Source: Siphonodentalium dalli
Lineage: Eukaryota > Mollusca > Scaphopoda > Gadilida > Siphonodentaliidae
Length of the DNA stretch: 64,000 nucleotides
NCBI GenBank assembly: GCA_032622095.1
Contig: CP136065.1
Location: forward strand, 155,813,577 to 155,877,576
Direction: 5' to 3'
Of the stretch, positions 46,595-57,516 are shown piece after piece. The position numbers were made by a program, and so were the translations under genes. Each line of letters begins with the position of its first letter. The first letter of the stretch is position 1. Below the pieces are notes generated by a model. That model made no database searches, had not been told where the DNA came from, and saw only the letters and a list, made by a program, of their open reading frames with translations.

Positions 46595-46885
46595 TTAGCA
46601 CTTGGTGGTAGTTAATTTGCAAGGCAGGATAAGCTATTATTGGTTAACACCTTGTGATAGTTAATTTGCATGTCAGGAGAATATATTCTTGGTTAGCACG
46701 TTGTGGTTGTTAGTTTGCATCTCAGGAGAAAATGTTATTGGTTAGCACCTTCTGGTTGTTAATTTGCAGGCCGGGAGAAAATATTATTGGTTAGCAATTT
46801 GTGATTGTTAATTTGCAAGCCAGGAGAAAATATCCATTCTTAGCACTTTGTGGTAGTTAATTTTCTACACAGGTAAACATATGTA
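46595..46885 (+). repeat. 49-base minisatellite, six diverged copies
   Basis: Units begin TTAGCAC at about 46595, 46643, 46693, 46742, 46791 and 46840. Consensus blocks are TTGTGGTTGTTAATTTGCA, then CCAGGAGAAAATATTATTGG. The last unit is degenerate. Confidence 0.85.
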
Positions 46886-47239
46886 GAAATTAGCATGTGA
46901 TTGGTCATATTCTAACAATCAACAATGAGTACTTCACTTCACTTCACCAGTCCCCTCAAGAGGTTGCCACTGTGCATCAGACTCAGGCTCAGATGCCACT
47001 TACCGTTGGCACCAATAATCGAAGTGATTGATTTTCAAGCGCCCGATAAGAGCAATACGTATATATATATAATACAGCTGTATAATATACGGCTTTAATT
47101 GATAGACAGGCAAATTTCAATTTTACAAGAATAATCATTCTAACATGATTAAGGGAGTAGCTCAGTCTGTATATTGTATAGTAACTGACTATAACTCTTT
47201 GTTTGGTAATTTCTCATTGACGAGTAGTTATCCCTTAGG
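46886..47239. other. No recognised gene
   Basis: CACTTCACTTCACC at 46936 and a short TA run at 47059-47071 are the only structure seen. Confidence 0.45.
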
Positions 47240-47512
47240 AAATAATTAGATTATAAGTTCAATAAACTTTTCATCTGAATATGTCCTACCAATGAACAGT
47301 AATCCGACTGCATCTGTATTATCTTTTCGTCTGGCTGTCGTCTTCTCGTTTTCCCTGTCGTTTGTTGAACTTATTATCTGAACATTTCTGCACTTTCTAA
47401 TGCCTCTCGTCTGCTCATATTTCTTGAATATCCCTTCAGACAAAAACATAGACCCTTCCTATGTATACTCTTGTAACTGATGGGAGAATCCTTTTGGTAA
47501 AGGAAGTGTTAA
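47240..47512 (-). mobile_element. piggyBac-like MITE family 1, degenerate copy
   Basis: On the minus strand it begins with degraded GAATTCTCCCATCAGTT-type sequence equivalent to the left end of 12485-12754 (plus-strand text ACTGATGGGAGAATCC at 47477). It also contains GTCGTTTGTTGAACTTATTA and ATCTGAACATTT (47356). Termini are decayed. Confidence 0.6.
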
Positions 47513-47789
47513 GTAAGTGTTGGGTAGAATGTCCACTTTCGATGTTTTTTAATATTATAACATTCTGTATCGAAAAAAGTTTTTTTCTTTCAGATTTTGT
47601 TTTTGGAAATTAGCTGTACCTAATACTGTTTCCTCTGTTTCTCTGAACAACAATGCAAAATGTATTCAAAAGAGTGTTATAGAACATGTTGCTTTGTTGC
47701 TGTCGTAAGCGTTTCCAGGATACCTTTACAGATACCTGTGTGGTTTTCGGTATGTTTACCATTCACAGTTTATTGTTAACACTTTGGCC
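47513..47789. other. No recognised feature
   Basis: T-rich sequence between repeat copies. Confidence 0.45.
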
Positions 47790-48560
47790 GGATTAGTCAT
47801 CTCCAGTTTAAACCACCGAGTTTAAACCTGGTTTAAACCTACATAAACCAGGTCTAAGTGGGCGTTTGTGGCCGTTCAGTGGCTAGCAGATTTTACGAGA
47901 CGAGCATGCAATCAAACTACCCAGTTACCAGGAAAGCAGGCCAGTAGAATGATTGCTGTCACGCCCTAAATTGTCGCGAACAAGCCCATACACGCTTGTG
48001 TGAGAATGAATCAATTGTGACACGACAATACCAAGCCGCCATGCACTCTCACCTTATGGACAAGCCACCAATCGATATTATGTACAGCTCCACCCATGTA
48101 TAAACCGCTGTCCAGAACAGTCAGATTCGTCATCCCAGGTCTAGCTTTCATAAACGGGGTTTATCTGGGCCGTCTAATTATATGGTTTAGTTTCCGGGTA
48201 AAGGTTATAAAACGCAAAGCATTATCGCAATTCACAAAACTACTTATTCCCACAAACTTTACATGTATGAGTTATTATACATTTCCAATCAAAATAATTA
48301 TGCTCGTTGTCGTAATTAACGATTTTAGCTTCGATAAAACGCGGCGGACCGTATTAGGCAAGTACGATTACTTATCTCGACGATACAGGGGCACCACTGC
48401 TTAACCATGGGGATTTGGCTGGACCAGGTATAAACCAGAGATGACGAATGCGTCACTTAAGCCTGCGGTCTCGGATTTAACGACGGATTTAGCTGTCAAA
48501 CGGCGGTTTAAACCTAGATATCTACGTATACCAGGTTTAAACCGAAAAAGGCGAATCGGG
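47790..48560 (+). repeat. Element with TTTAAACC inverted clusters, copy 1
   Basis: GTCATCTCCAGTTTAAACC and GGTTTAAACC words cluster at the left. At the right are GGATTTAGCTGTCAA, GCGGTTTAAACC and CCAGGTTTAAACC. 60755-61350 has the same ends (GGTCATCTCCTGTTTAAACC; GGTTTAGCTGTCAA) and a similar interior beginning TATGGTTTAGT. The 102-codon frame 48096-48404 lies inside and is not convincingly conserved with its counterpart. Confidence 0.6.
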
Positions 48561-49052
48561 TCTTAGTGTTCGGTGTATATAATTAGTTATTTCATTTCTC
48601 CTATTCCATGCACAGAGAGCGCAATAATAATATGTTCAAGACAATGATTACTCACTTCTAAAGGATTTCATAGTTTCGAAATTCTTCTCGTTCTCTAGAT
48701 ATGCTATCATTGTAAAATTTTCTTTGCATAATCGATGTTTTAAATTCGTTTATGTCTGACCTCTATTCGATGCTTAGTGGGCTGTTTTAGATCGCTATAC
48801 TTTAGGGTTATCAGGTGTTGCATTCACATATTGGTGGATTATATATTTTTGTCCCCAATTATATGGCATGAATACAACTATATATCGATTTCAGCGAGAA
48901 AAATTGTGGCTCCAACATTACGAGCACCTTTCAGTGTAGTAATTGCACGTTTTGCACAAACTATAGACATTGCATGGAATCTATATACGTCCGTTACGCC
49001 CCTTTCTTCCCTGCGATAGAAATAGGCCACCAAATATATATTTTAAAGGCAC
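48561..49052. other. No recognised feature
   Basis: AT-rich spacer. Confidence 0.45.
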
Positions 49053-49056
49053 GGGC

Positions 49057-49501
49057 GGCGTTCGTTGCAGAAATATTCATATTTGTTTAAATCGCCATCA
49101 ACGGAAGGAATATTAAAATATATATAGTTTTGTTCATACGCCAAACATAATCGTCACGTAACAAAGTATATTGTCGTCAAGACGTGCGATGGTGTACGTA
49201 AACAAGAATCTGCTCGATATAAACGCTCTTTATTATTTCCATATCAGGAAAACAGTAACAAACAACGCTCTTTATGTTTACCATATCCGGATCTAAACAA
49301 AAGCCAGGTTCTGTAACGTTTTTTTGCTTTTGTTTACATAACAAAGGAAAAATATTTGACAATAACATAATGTTTATGCCATATTTATGATTGGTATACG
49401 AACAAATGCTGTCTATATTTTACTATTCTTTCTGTTTATGACGGTATTTGATGGAGCTGAATATTTTAACATCATACACTTCGCCAACGCCGCCCGTATC
49501 T
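49057..49501 (-). mobile_element. TTAA MITE family 3, copy C
   Basis: TTAA at 49053-49056 and 49502-49505. Termini AGGCACGGGCGGCGTTCGTT / CCAACGCCGCCCGTATCT. Orientation is opposite to 28596-29102. Two AACGCTCTTTAT words at 49222 and 49264. 445 bp, shorter than copies A and D through internal deletion. Confidence 0.9.
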
Positions 49502-49505
49502 TTAA

Positions 49506-49889
49506 CACGATCTAATGCTCTATATGGACATAGAATAGTATTGCCCCAAATCAATTATACTGGTAGCATGCGCATAGTGTGACTGTCTGGAAAGTTATTT
49601 TACCGGATGCTATATAAATCAAGGGTATCCTCGTAATATCGACGATCTGTGCAAACGGCACTATTGCAGTACTGTACAAAATTGGCTTTCAGATACTTTT
49701 AAAAAACTATAACTTCATTTCAAAGCACAACTCCATCCTCAGAAATAGTCTTTAAAAAGACTATCAGTAATATACATGTAGCTATTATGTAGTATTTTAG
49801 CGCAGTGTTGTCTCGGGTTAGCATAAATTATGACCAGACACATTAGATTTACACCCTTATTGATGATTGTCTTATATATAATACCTGTG
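49506..49889. other. No recognised feature
   Basis: AT-rich; AAAGACTAT words around 49750 are the only local repetition. Confidence 0.4.
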
Positions 49890-50345
49890 TGATACGCGAA
49901 TCAAAGTTTCGAAAGCGATTCATAATGCTAAAACATTATACATAAATGACGTAGAACTCAAGCATGTTGGGAACAAAAGTGATGAATCGTCATTCAAATT
50001 TCTAGGAATAACAATCGATGAAAACCTTACCTTCAAAGACAATACCTCAGCGATATGTTCCAAAATGGCAAGAGCCCTAAATGGTATGAACAATGAGACA
50101 ATTGTTCCCAGGAGATGCTCTTCGAACACTATATTATGTCTTAATTCAAAGACATCTTGTTTATGGAATTCAAATTTGGGGCCTATCAGTATCATCCGAT
50201 AAGTCTTTCTTATACTACAAAAAAAGAGCTATCAGAACAATAAGCTATGCTAAATATATTAGTCACACTGAATCTTCGTTTAAAAAAAAAACATTTTGAA
50301 ATTCCAAGATCTCCATATCTGCCATGTTAGCCTATTAATGTATGA
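49890..50345 (+). pseudogene. LINE reverse transcriptase, thumb and C-terminal fragment
   Basis: Reads NDVELKHVGNKSDESSFKF followed by LGITIDENLTFKD (the F-LGI-ID-L block), SAICSKMARALNGM, then in a shifted frame ALRTLYYVLIQRHLVYGIQI with WG, YKKRAIRTISYAKYISHTE, and in a third frame ILKFQDLHICHVSLLMYDW (about 50285-50341). These are the ordered post-catalytic blocks of a CR1/jockey-type RT. Two frameshifts; no catalytic palm. Its C-terminal wording differs from the 34-kb and 40-kb copies, so it is a different family. Confidence 0.8.
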
Positions 50346-51635
50346 CTGGACCAGGGGGGGGTGGAACAAAACTGCAGACACAGGGTGGAAAAAACTGTTT
50401 TCTTCGGTTTGGGTACCCCCCCCCCCCCCAAACAGCAAAAACTGCAGTTTTTTTCACTGACCATTTGCCCCCCCCCCCCCACCCCCCACCAGAAAAATAA
50501 AATCTACCCCAGCCGGACAACAACTCGGTTTGACCGGAAACCGAAAAAAACACCGGAGCATACAGTTCACGAGAAGGTGCTTGGTAACTTAGTTTAGATT
50601 ATTATGACTAAAATGGTCATTGTCTACCAGTAGAACAGAGTAGAACGCAGATTTGTACCTCGTGATGTCATGACATGTACAAACATGTATATTGGTGATC
50701 GCAACGCTTTGTATCATTGTATGCACTTTAAAAAAATGACAACTAGTCATTACCTCGACTTTGAAAAAGATGCAAATGAGATGAGTGAGATACCAGCATA
50801 TAACTGTTTTCTGATACCATTGGAGGAGAAATTGTTTAATACATCAGAATACATGGGATAGTTCTGCCAGATAAGCGATCGCAAGGTAGAATTCTGCATT
50901 CGACTGGTAGACACTGACATAGTCGGCATTATTAAGAGGGTTAATGGGGTTAATATCACATGTAAACCAAGACAGTGGTTATCCAAAATTGTTTTAGGTG
51001 GATTGTACTACTCATGTATATATGATTTGGATATTAAGGTTAATCCATATTCTATAAAATGAGAGAAAATTGAAGTTGTGAGTCTGAAAATACATATTTG
51101 GAAAAAAATTACATGCAATTTTTTTCCGACAAACCTCCCCCCCCCTAAATGAATAAGGAAATTTTTTACGTGTAAATGTTTTACGCCTAGGCACACCCCC
51201 ACCCCCGGTACGTTGTGTCCCGTAGTTTTTTTCCGCCCCCCCCCCCCCCCTGACTGGACGCTTCTTAACTTACCGGCACAAAAGTTATTGCTATCATCAT
51301 TTGGCAATAAGATACGATCAAACACCAGACAAATAAAGGAAATGAAATCACAAAGGAACTTCTCGGAGTTTTTGCCAGACATTCATTTCCGAAATGATGG
51401 AATGAAACTGACAAAAAAAAATTAAATCAATTGAAAGCCGGTAGAGCTTTAAAGACCAAATAAAGGCCAAGGTTCTCAACGCTTACGATGCCAAGTTTAA
51501 ATGTAAATTCAAAATTTGCAGAGAATGTTTTCCTCTCAAAAAATCGTAATTAATTGACACGGTTTCTATATCACATGCTGCTTAAGTAATACTGACGAGG
51601 CATGTGTACATATACAGATACCTCGTTGGCTTTAC
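50346..51635. other. Poly-C-rich region without gene
   Basis: C runs at 50416-50429, 50468-50480, 51137-51145 and 51236-51250, plus G-rich text at 50354-50362. The proline/glycine-rich frames here (50335-50597, 51008-51425) are products of these runs. The frame 50670-50861 is not recognised. Confidence 0.6.
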
Positions 51636-51639
51636 TTAA

Positions 51640-52156
51640 AGATATATACGGGCGGCGTTGGCCGTGGGTATGCTGTTGAAATATTCAGCTCCGTCAAATA
51701 CCACCATAAACAGAAAGAATAGTAAAATATAGACTGACCTTGTTCGTATACCAATCGGAAATAATGGCATAAACAGTATGTATTGAAAAAAAAAAATCCT
51801 TTATTATGTAAACAAAAGCAAAAACGTTACAGAACCTGGCTTTTGTTTAGATCCGGATATGGTAAACATAAAGAGCGTTATTTAATACTGTTTCCAGTAA
51901 ATGATAAAGAGCGTTTATATCATTTGTGTGTGATTAACCAATATAATTGCGCTGTGTTATGTAAACAGAAGCAAAACTTCTGTAACACGAGCAGGTTCTT
52001 GTTTACGTACACCATCGTACGTCTTGACGACAATATACTATTTACGCGCTGATTATATTTGGCATATGAACAAAACTATATATATTTTAATATTCCTTCT
52101 GTTGATGGCGATTTGAACAAATATGAATATTTCTGCAACGGACGCCGCCCGTGCCT
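51640..52156 (+). mobile_element. TTAA MITE family 3, copy D
   Basis: TTAA at 51636-51639 and 52157-52160. Termini AGATATATACGGGCGGCGTT / GGACGCCGCCCGTGCCT. Same orientation and length class as copy A (517 bp). AAAGAGCGTT words at 51870 and 51906. Confidence 0.9.
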
Positions 52157-52160
52157 TTAA

Positions 52161-52734
52161 GCGGGGTCCACATTAAGATTAAATAGTACTTTTTAATTGC
52201 CGTGCACACGCATGTATACATGCATAACCGGGTGTCAGAAAGACAGCCAATCCTGGTTATGTCACTCCCTCACAATAATTGCACCAGTCTTTTGAATTTT
52301 TATTGATACATTGCTGTAATTTAATTATTGTGTGAATAAAAACATCTATATACTCAAATTAAACATTGTATAATTGCTGGGTTTGCACGTCTAGAATAAA
52401 ACAAGAAAGAAACAAAAGAGGACTAAAATACAAGTATGTCGATTAACACATGAAATATTGATCCATATTACACCCTTGTTCTTGGATCACAGTGTTCCTG
52501 ATGCTGTGCCATATTTACAAATACCTATGCCTCACCTATTCCATACGCATCCCGTTGACGTGACACGACGTAAATGACGTTCGTATCAACCATGTAGGAA
52601 CCGAATCTATAAAATAAAAGCACCACCATACATGAAACCAAGCCCTGTACGAGCCTGAATGAAACATGTAAGTCTGTTTTTTTAATTCACCGATACTAAG
52701 ATGGGTGGCATGTAATGCACACAGAAAAGACATG
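52161..52734. other. No recognised feature
   Basis: AT-rich spacer before the tandem duplication; the minus frame 52536-52853 is not recognisable. Confidence 0.4.
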
Positions 52735-54988
52735 AGTGTGTTTTGTCGATACATTACAAGAAGGACCGGGGAGCAACAGTAAAAAATCCGCCCCTCTCCC
52801 ATTAATATTGGGACAAATACTAATTTGACGACGGACATAACATATATATACATGGTTATATGTGGTGTGTTTGTCTTTGTTTACAAAGAGACCTCAAAGT
52901 GATATAATAGTCACTTTAAAGAAACCGGAAAATTTATTTCTCTTTCCACTGCACTAAAGATCGTGATCTCGTCACTGGAGTGTTATTGATAATGAAAATA
53001 AGAACACATTCCTTCTATTTTTCATTTCTTCTTGATAATAATATTTTAATAAACTTGGAATAATGTTTCAGGTATATAAACCGCGAACGCCTTTCATATA
53101 TATTTGTTAAAGACATAATGTGAACTTACTTTATAGTGCATAAAACTGATTTAATATCCTCTATATACTGGAACAACGAATCAATAAAATAATTAAGTTT
53201 GTCGAAAATTCCAAACACACCAAAGATACAATTTCAAAGAACAACGCTTGAAGTACGCACAGTTGTACATGATTTGGTCCTTTATTGAGGGACGAATTAA
53301 TGGCTGACACAAATTACGACGATGCCAGCAAACGGGAGTCAAAACATAATTAAGTAATTACTTTTTAATTTTTTTTTATAGATGACGTTGATTTCGGCTC
53401 TGTTTGGATATGCATTTTATGAAAATTTCAACATCGCGCTAGATTATTGTACATTCCATTCTAAACACCACACTCAGAGTGTGCCACACCACTTAAGATT
53501 AAGTCATGTCAGTGAACGTTAGAGTGATAAGAAGTACGGCAGGGGGATGAAGCACACAGCACTGTCACGTAGTGTTTCAATAACAGTGACAACAAATGAT
53601 CACGCGGTCCCAAGGCGGTGCACCAATCCTATTTCGCACGCAAAGTGGAAAGCAAAGCAAATCAGCAAAACCCAACATAATACGATAATGCCCGGTGCCA
53701 TATTAACGTTGTCCCCTGGGAGCCCATGTTGGTTATTTCAGCGGTTTTATTTGTTCGAGCTGTTAATCAATCTTTAATGTGATAACTTATATTTAACCTA
53801 TACTATAATTGGGTTCATTAAAGCATTGATCAACGTCAGTATACAAAGAAACTTATGTGTACTATAGATTTTCTAGTGTGTTTTGTCGATACATTACAAG
53901 AAGGATCGGGGAACAACAGTAAAACATCCGCCCTCTCCCATTAATATTTGGACAAATACAAATTTGACGACGGACATAACATATATATACAGGGTGATAT
54001 GTGGTGTGTTTGTCTTTGTTTACAAAGAGACATCAAAGTGATATAATTGTCACTTTAACTTTAGTTCTCTTCCCACTGCAATAAAGATCGTGATCTCGTC
54101 ACTAGAGTGTTATTGATAATGAAAATAAGAACACATTCATTCTATTTTTCATTTCTTTTTGATAATAATATTTTAATAAACTTGGAATGATGTTTTAGGT
54201 ATATAAACCGCGAACGCCTTTCATATATATTTATTAAAGACATAATGTGAACTTACCGTATAGTGCATAAAATTGATTTAATATCCTCTATTTCCTGGAA
54301 CAACGAATCAATCAAATAATTAAGTTTGTCGAAAATTGCAAACACACCAAATGTGCAATTTCAAAGAACAACGCTTGAAGTACGCACAGTTGTACATGAT
54401 TGGTCCTTTATTGAGGGACAAATTAATGGCTGACACAAATTACGGCGATGCCAGCAAACGGGAGTCAATACATAATTAAGTAATTACTTTTTATTTATTT
54501 TTTTAAAGATGACGTTGATTTCGGCTCTGTTTGGATATACAATTTATGAAAATTTCAACATCGCGCTAGATTATTGTCCATTCCATTCTAAACACCACAC
54601 TCAGAGTGTGCCACACCACTTTAAGATTAAGTCATGTCAGTGAACTTTAGAGTGATAAGAAGTACGGCAGGGTGATGAAGCACACAGCACTGCCACGTAG
54701 TGTTTCAATAACAGTTTCAACAAATGATCACGCGGTCCCAATTATCCTATTTCGCACGCAAATTGGAAAGCAAAGCAAATCGGCAAAGACCCAACAGAAT
54801 ACGATAATGCCCGGTGCCATATTAACGTTGTCCCCTGGGAGCCCATGTTGGTTATTTCAGCGGTTTTTATTGTTCGAGCTGTTAATCAATCTTTAATGTG
54901 ATAACTTATATTTAACCGATACTATAATTGGGTTCATTAAAGCATTGATCAACGTCAGTATACAAAGAAACTTATTTGTACTATAGAT
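52735..54988 (+). repeat. Tandem duplication of a 1,140-base unit
   Basis: Unit 1 (52735-53874) and unit 2 (53875-54988) both start AGTGTGTTTTGTCGATACAT and both end near TATACAAAGAAACTTAT(G/T)TG. They are co-linear throughout with scattered substitutions and small indels. The frames 53547-53777 and 54672-54896 are the same frame in the two units (ending LLINL). The second has an indel, and no domain is recognised. Neither unit has inverted termini. Confidence 0.9.
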
Positions 54989-55691
54989 TCCTCTCCTCCC
55001 CTTTTTCGCAAGCAATTTATAAAACTCGATTGACCATTTTTTCCTAGACAAAGACAAAAAACAATTAGTGGATGTTAAGGCATAGGGAATACTCTTGGAG
55101 CAACATATAAGAGCTTGCTATGTAGAATAAGTATATGTCTATATGTGATGCACGATCAATTGTGCGACGAACATTGAATGTCGCCGCGTGCGGCACTCAA
55201 ATAGTAATATTATGTGTACTCTACACGAATTTGGAACGATCAGAAAATGGACACCCAGTTAAAGTTGCCCTGTCGGATTTGACACCAAAATAAATCAGAC
55301 TTTCCTATGCCAATTTTCCGCCTAATATATATAGGCACAATAAAGTGAAAACATACTTGCAAACAAAATCGACCATATGACAGATGTATCCACAAAATCA
55401 CCCATAAGACTACGCCGAAAAGCGACCACAACAGCTGATAATTGAGAACGCTCTTTACTAGTTACCACTTTTGGGCAACATGAAACATGGACGTTCTTTA
55501 TAAGAGACGATCATTGGCTTTTTTGTTAGGCTGACAAAAAATTGAAAAGTGCTAAAATTTCCTTTATGAAAAATCGACATTTGACCATCCTGACCTCCTA
55601 TGAATGAGCTCATAGTTCTAATCGAATTATTGTTCTGGTATTGAAAACGTACATATTGTGCTTCTATGGTGTGAAATCGGGCAGTTCGTTT
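54989..55691. other. No recognised gene
   Basis: One AACGCTCTTTA word at 55447 and a degenerate one near 55490; nothing else. Confidence 0.45.
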
Positions 55692-55695
55692 TAAC

Positions 55696-55820
55696 CCTTC
55701 CATGACTGGAGCTTCCCTGAATTTTTCGAAAACCATGTGCCAATGCATTATCTGATATATCTGAGTCTCCCATGTATGCCAGTGCATTATCTTATATATG
55801 CGAAGCGCCCTATTGGGGTA
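55696..55820 (+). mobile_element. piggyBac-like MITE family 4, truncated copy
   Basis: TTAA followed by CCCTTCCATGACTGGAGC, then TGTGCCAATGCATTATCTGA and AGTGCATTATCTTATATATG, matching the blocks in 44162-44553 and 61353-61571. The right end is missing; it runs into the GTCTG array. Confidence 0.7.
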
Positions 55821-55847
55821 TCTCATATATATTTTGAAGACCTCTGT

Positions 55848-56185
55848 TTGTCTGTCTGTCTATCTGTCTGTCTGTCATTGATACAAATCTACGATTCTCG
55901 ACCGATCGGGACGAAACTTGGCACGTGTGTGTAGTTTGACCAGGCGGTCGTCGTTGTCGTATTGGCGAGCCCGTGCGATTCGCGCATGCGCAGACGAGAT
56001 CTCGGAAACGGGTGTAGCTATCGACTTGAAATTTGCTATGTGAATGTATCTTGCCCCGGATACGAATTTTATCGGGTCGCCGAGCCCGTGCGACGCCAGC
56101 TTCGCGCATGCGCAGACCAGATCTAGGAAACGGGTGGAGCTATCGACTTGAAATTTGGTTTTTGAATAGCCCGGACAACGTCGGG
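55848..56185 (+). repeat. GTCTG microsatellite and tandem GCGCATGCGCAGAC units
   Basis: (TCTG)n at 55848-55876 leads into CCGATCGGGACGAAACTTGG. Then two units with GAGCCCGTGCGA, TTCGCGCATGCGCAGAC and AGCTATCGACTTGAAATTTG follow at about 55967-56035 and 56080-56158. The unit ends near GCCCGGACAACGTCGGGC. Confidence 0.7.
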
Positions 56186-56569
56186 CTCATCGGTTAGTTG
56201 TATATATAATAGAGTGCACCTGCACATAATCTCCGATATGGCACAGAAATATATATCGACAGAAGTACTGGTGTAACTCTCACTGTGACTTACTGAAACA
56301 CTGATGTTTAATGGCCTCTTTCTGATATCGACCTGATGATAAGTCCACCCATACACTGTGTGTGTATATATATGTCCAAATCGTGCTTGTTTTTGGCTTG
56401 TCACCATCATGAGCGTCCGTATTATTAAATAAACAAATGAGGACAGAACTATTAACGTACGGACTATGTGCCTCGGAAGGAATTAATAGACGTGCCGTAG
56501 GTAGCTAGTATATGTTGTCCATCTTCCACTTCCACACATCATACATGAAGAGGTCACTCACAAAAAAAG
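56186..56569. other. No recognised feature
   Basis: Spacer; the minus frame 56123-56410 overlaps the repeat units. Confidence 0.4.
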
Positions 56570-56715
56570 TGCTGAGGGTTACACGGGTTTTGAAAATGGT
56601 TTGTTGATTGACTGATTGGTTGATTGATTAGGGGTTAACGTCGTTTTAGCAACACGGCCATATCACGACGAGAAGAAGCAGATTATCAAAGTCGAGTGAA
56701 GCAACTGTGATTAGA
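56570..56715 (+). repeat. Interspersed repeat with GATTGATTAGGGGTTAACG
   Basis: TTGATTGACTGATTGGTTGA then TAGGGGTTAACGTCGTTTTA, GCAACACGGCCATATCACGA. This order resembles a repeat I associate with gastropod and bivalve genomes (an AACGTCG-TTTAGCAA-ATATCACG(A/G)CG core). Identification is from memory of its general form. Confidence 0.45.
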
Positions 56716-56819
56716 AATGACAGCGAATTAGACTAAAACGAAACAAAATATATTCAAATAAATACACCAAAATCGGTGCGTGGGTGCTCGATTGTGGTCA
56801 GAACTATTAAGAAACTAAC

Positions 56820-56893
56820 CATTGTGCAAACACATATGACACAGAACAGCACAACAGATAGGAATACTGCTGTGAAAACAGCAAACATAACAC
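56820..56893 (-). CDS. Possible transmembrane exon, minus strand
   Basis: On the minus strand TATTTCATGCAG precedes, and GTTAGTTTC follows, a 74-base segment encoding GVMFAVFTAVFLSVVLFCVI with CVCT after it, a good single membrane span. Acceptor AG and a GTTAGT donor are in the right places. An S/Q/T-rich minus frame lies upstream at 57202-57516 (it contains DVESCTSSRSHTQQ and changes frame near 57330), as expected for a stalk or tail of a single-pass receptor. No ligand-binding or signalling domain is seen, so the gene, if any, is unidentified. Confidence 0.35.
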
Positions 56894-57201
56894 CTGCATG
56901 AAATATATTAAGCAAATATAAATAAATTATTAAGACTTCTGCATATCGAGATATTTGGAGTAGCCTACAACCTCGCCTCCTGGATGATTGATAAGATATA
57001 TTTATAATATCTGATGAATCTGGTGTGGGTCTTAACCAATTCATCACGTCGACAATCGGGTGGTTGGTGCAGTGGGCGGTCCATCACGTGAATGCCAGCA
57101 TCCCTCCATAAAAGTCCATGGATTCTGAGGCCCCTTCTATTTCACTCAAAATGTAACCTTTCTCTCGAAGCATCGTATCGATCTTTGAAAATTCAAAGCC
57201 C

Positions 57202-57516
57202 TCAACCTCTACTTCTGAGAGCCAAACGACTTGACAGACATTGGGGATTTTTGTTTTGGAACAATATGATCAACTTGTATAGTTTATTTCGGAGGAAATG
57301 TCTCAACGTCAGAAGATGTATCAATTGCCTGCCGTGTGCTACAGGTTCTTGAACAGAAATATTAGTCTCCTCAACTTGTGTTGCTAGTGATATACTGACG
57401 AGTTTGGTTTGACTCTGTGTCTGAGCTGGCATCAACACACTGTTTTGTAGATACGATTGCTGAGTATGTGACCTACTACTAGTACAGGACTCTACATCGC
57501 ACATCATGGGATGCAC
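57202..57516 (-). CDS. Possible Ser/Gln-rich coding segment, minus strand
   Basis: The minus frame opens MHPMMCDVESCTSSRSHTQQ, continues with AQTQSQTKLVSISLATQVEE, and ends RSRG. After about residue 62 the neighbouring frame (AIDTSSDVETFPPK) looks more protein-like, so a frameshift near 57330 is likely if this is real. It lies upstream of the possible transmembrane exon on the same strand. Low-complexity composition makes the call weak. The overlapping plus-strand frame 57092-57352 looks less likely. Confidence 0.25.
   Translation of the reverse strand: MHPMMCDVESCTSSRSHTQQSYLQNSVLMPAQTQSQTKLVSISLATQVEETNISVQEPVAHGRQLIHLLTLRHFLRNKLYKLIILFQNKNPQCLSSRLALRSRG

Noticed and set aside
46595-46885. 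CRISPR-like array
   Set aside because: Units are contiguous diverged tandem repeats without unique spacers, in eukaryotic DNA.
50335-51425. Proline- and glycine-rich frames on both strands
   Set aside because: Generated by homopolymeric C runs.
53547-54896. Shared short frame in the two 1,140-bp units
   Set aside because: The second unit carries an indel within it and the peptide is unrecognisable; conservation follows from the DNA duplication.
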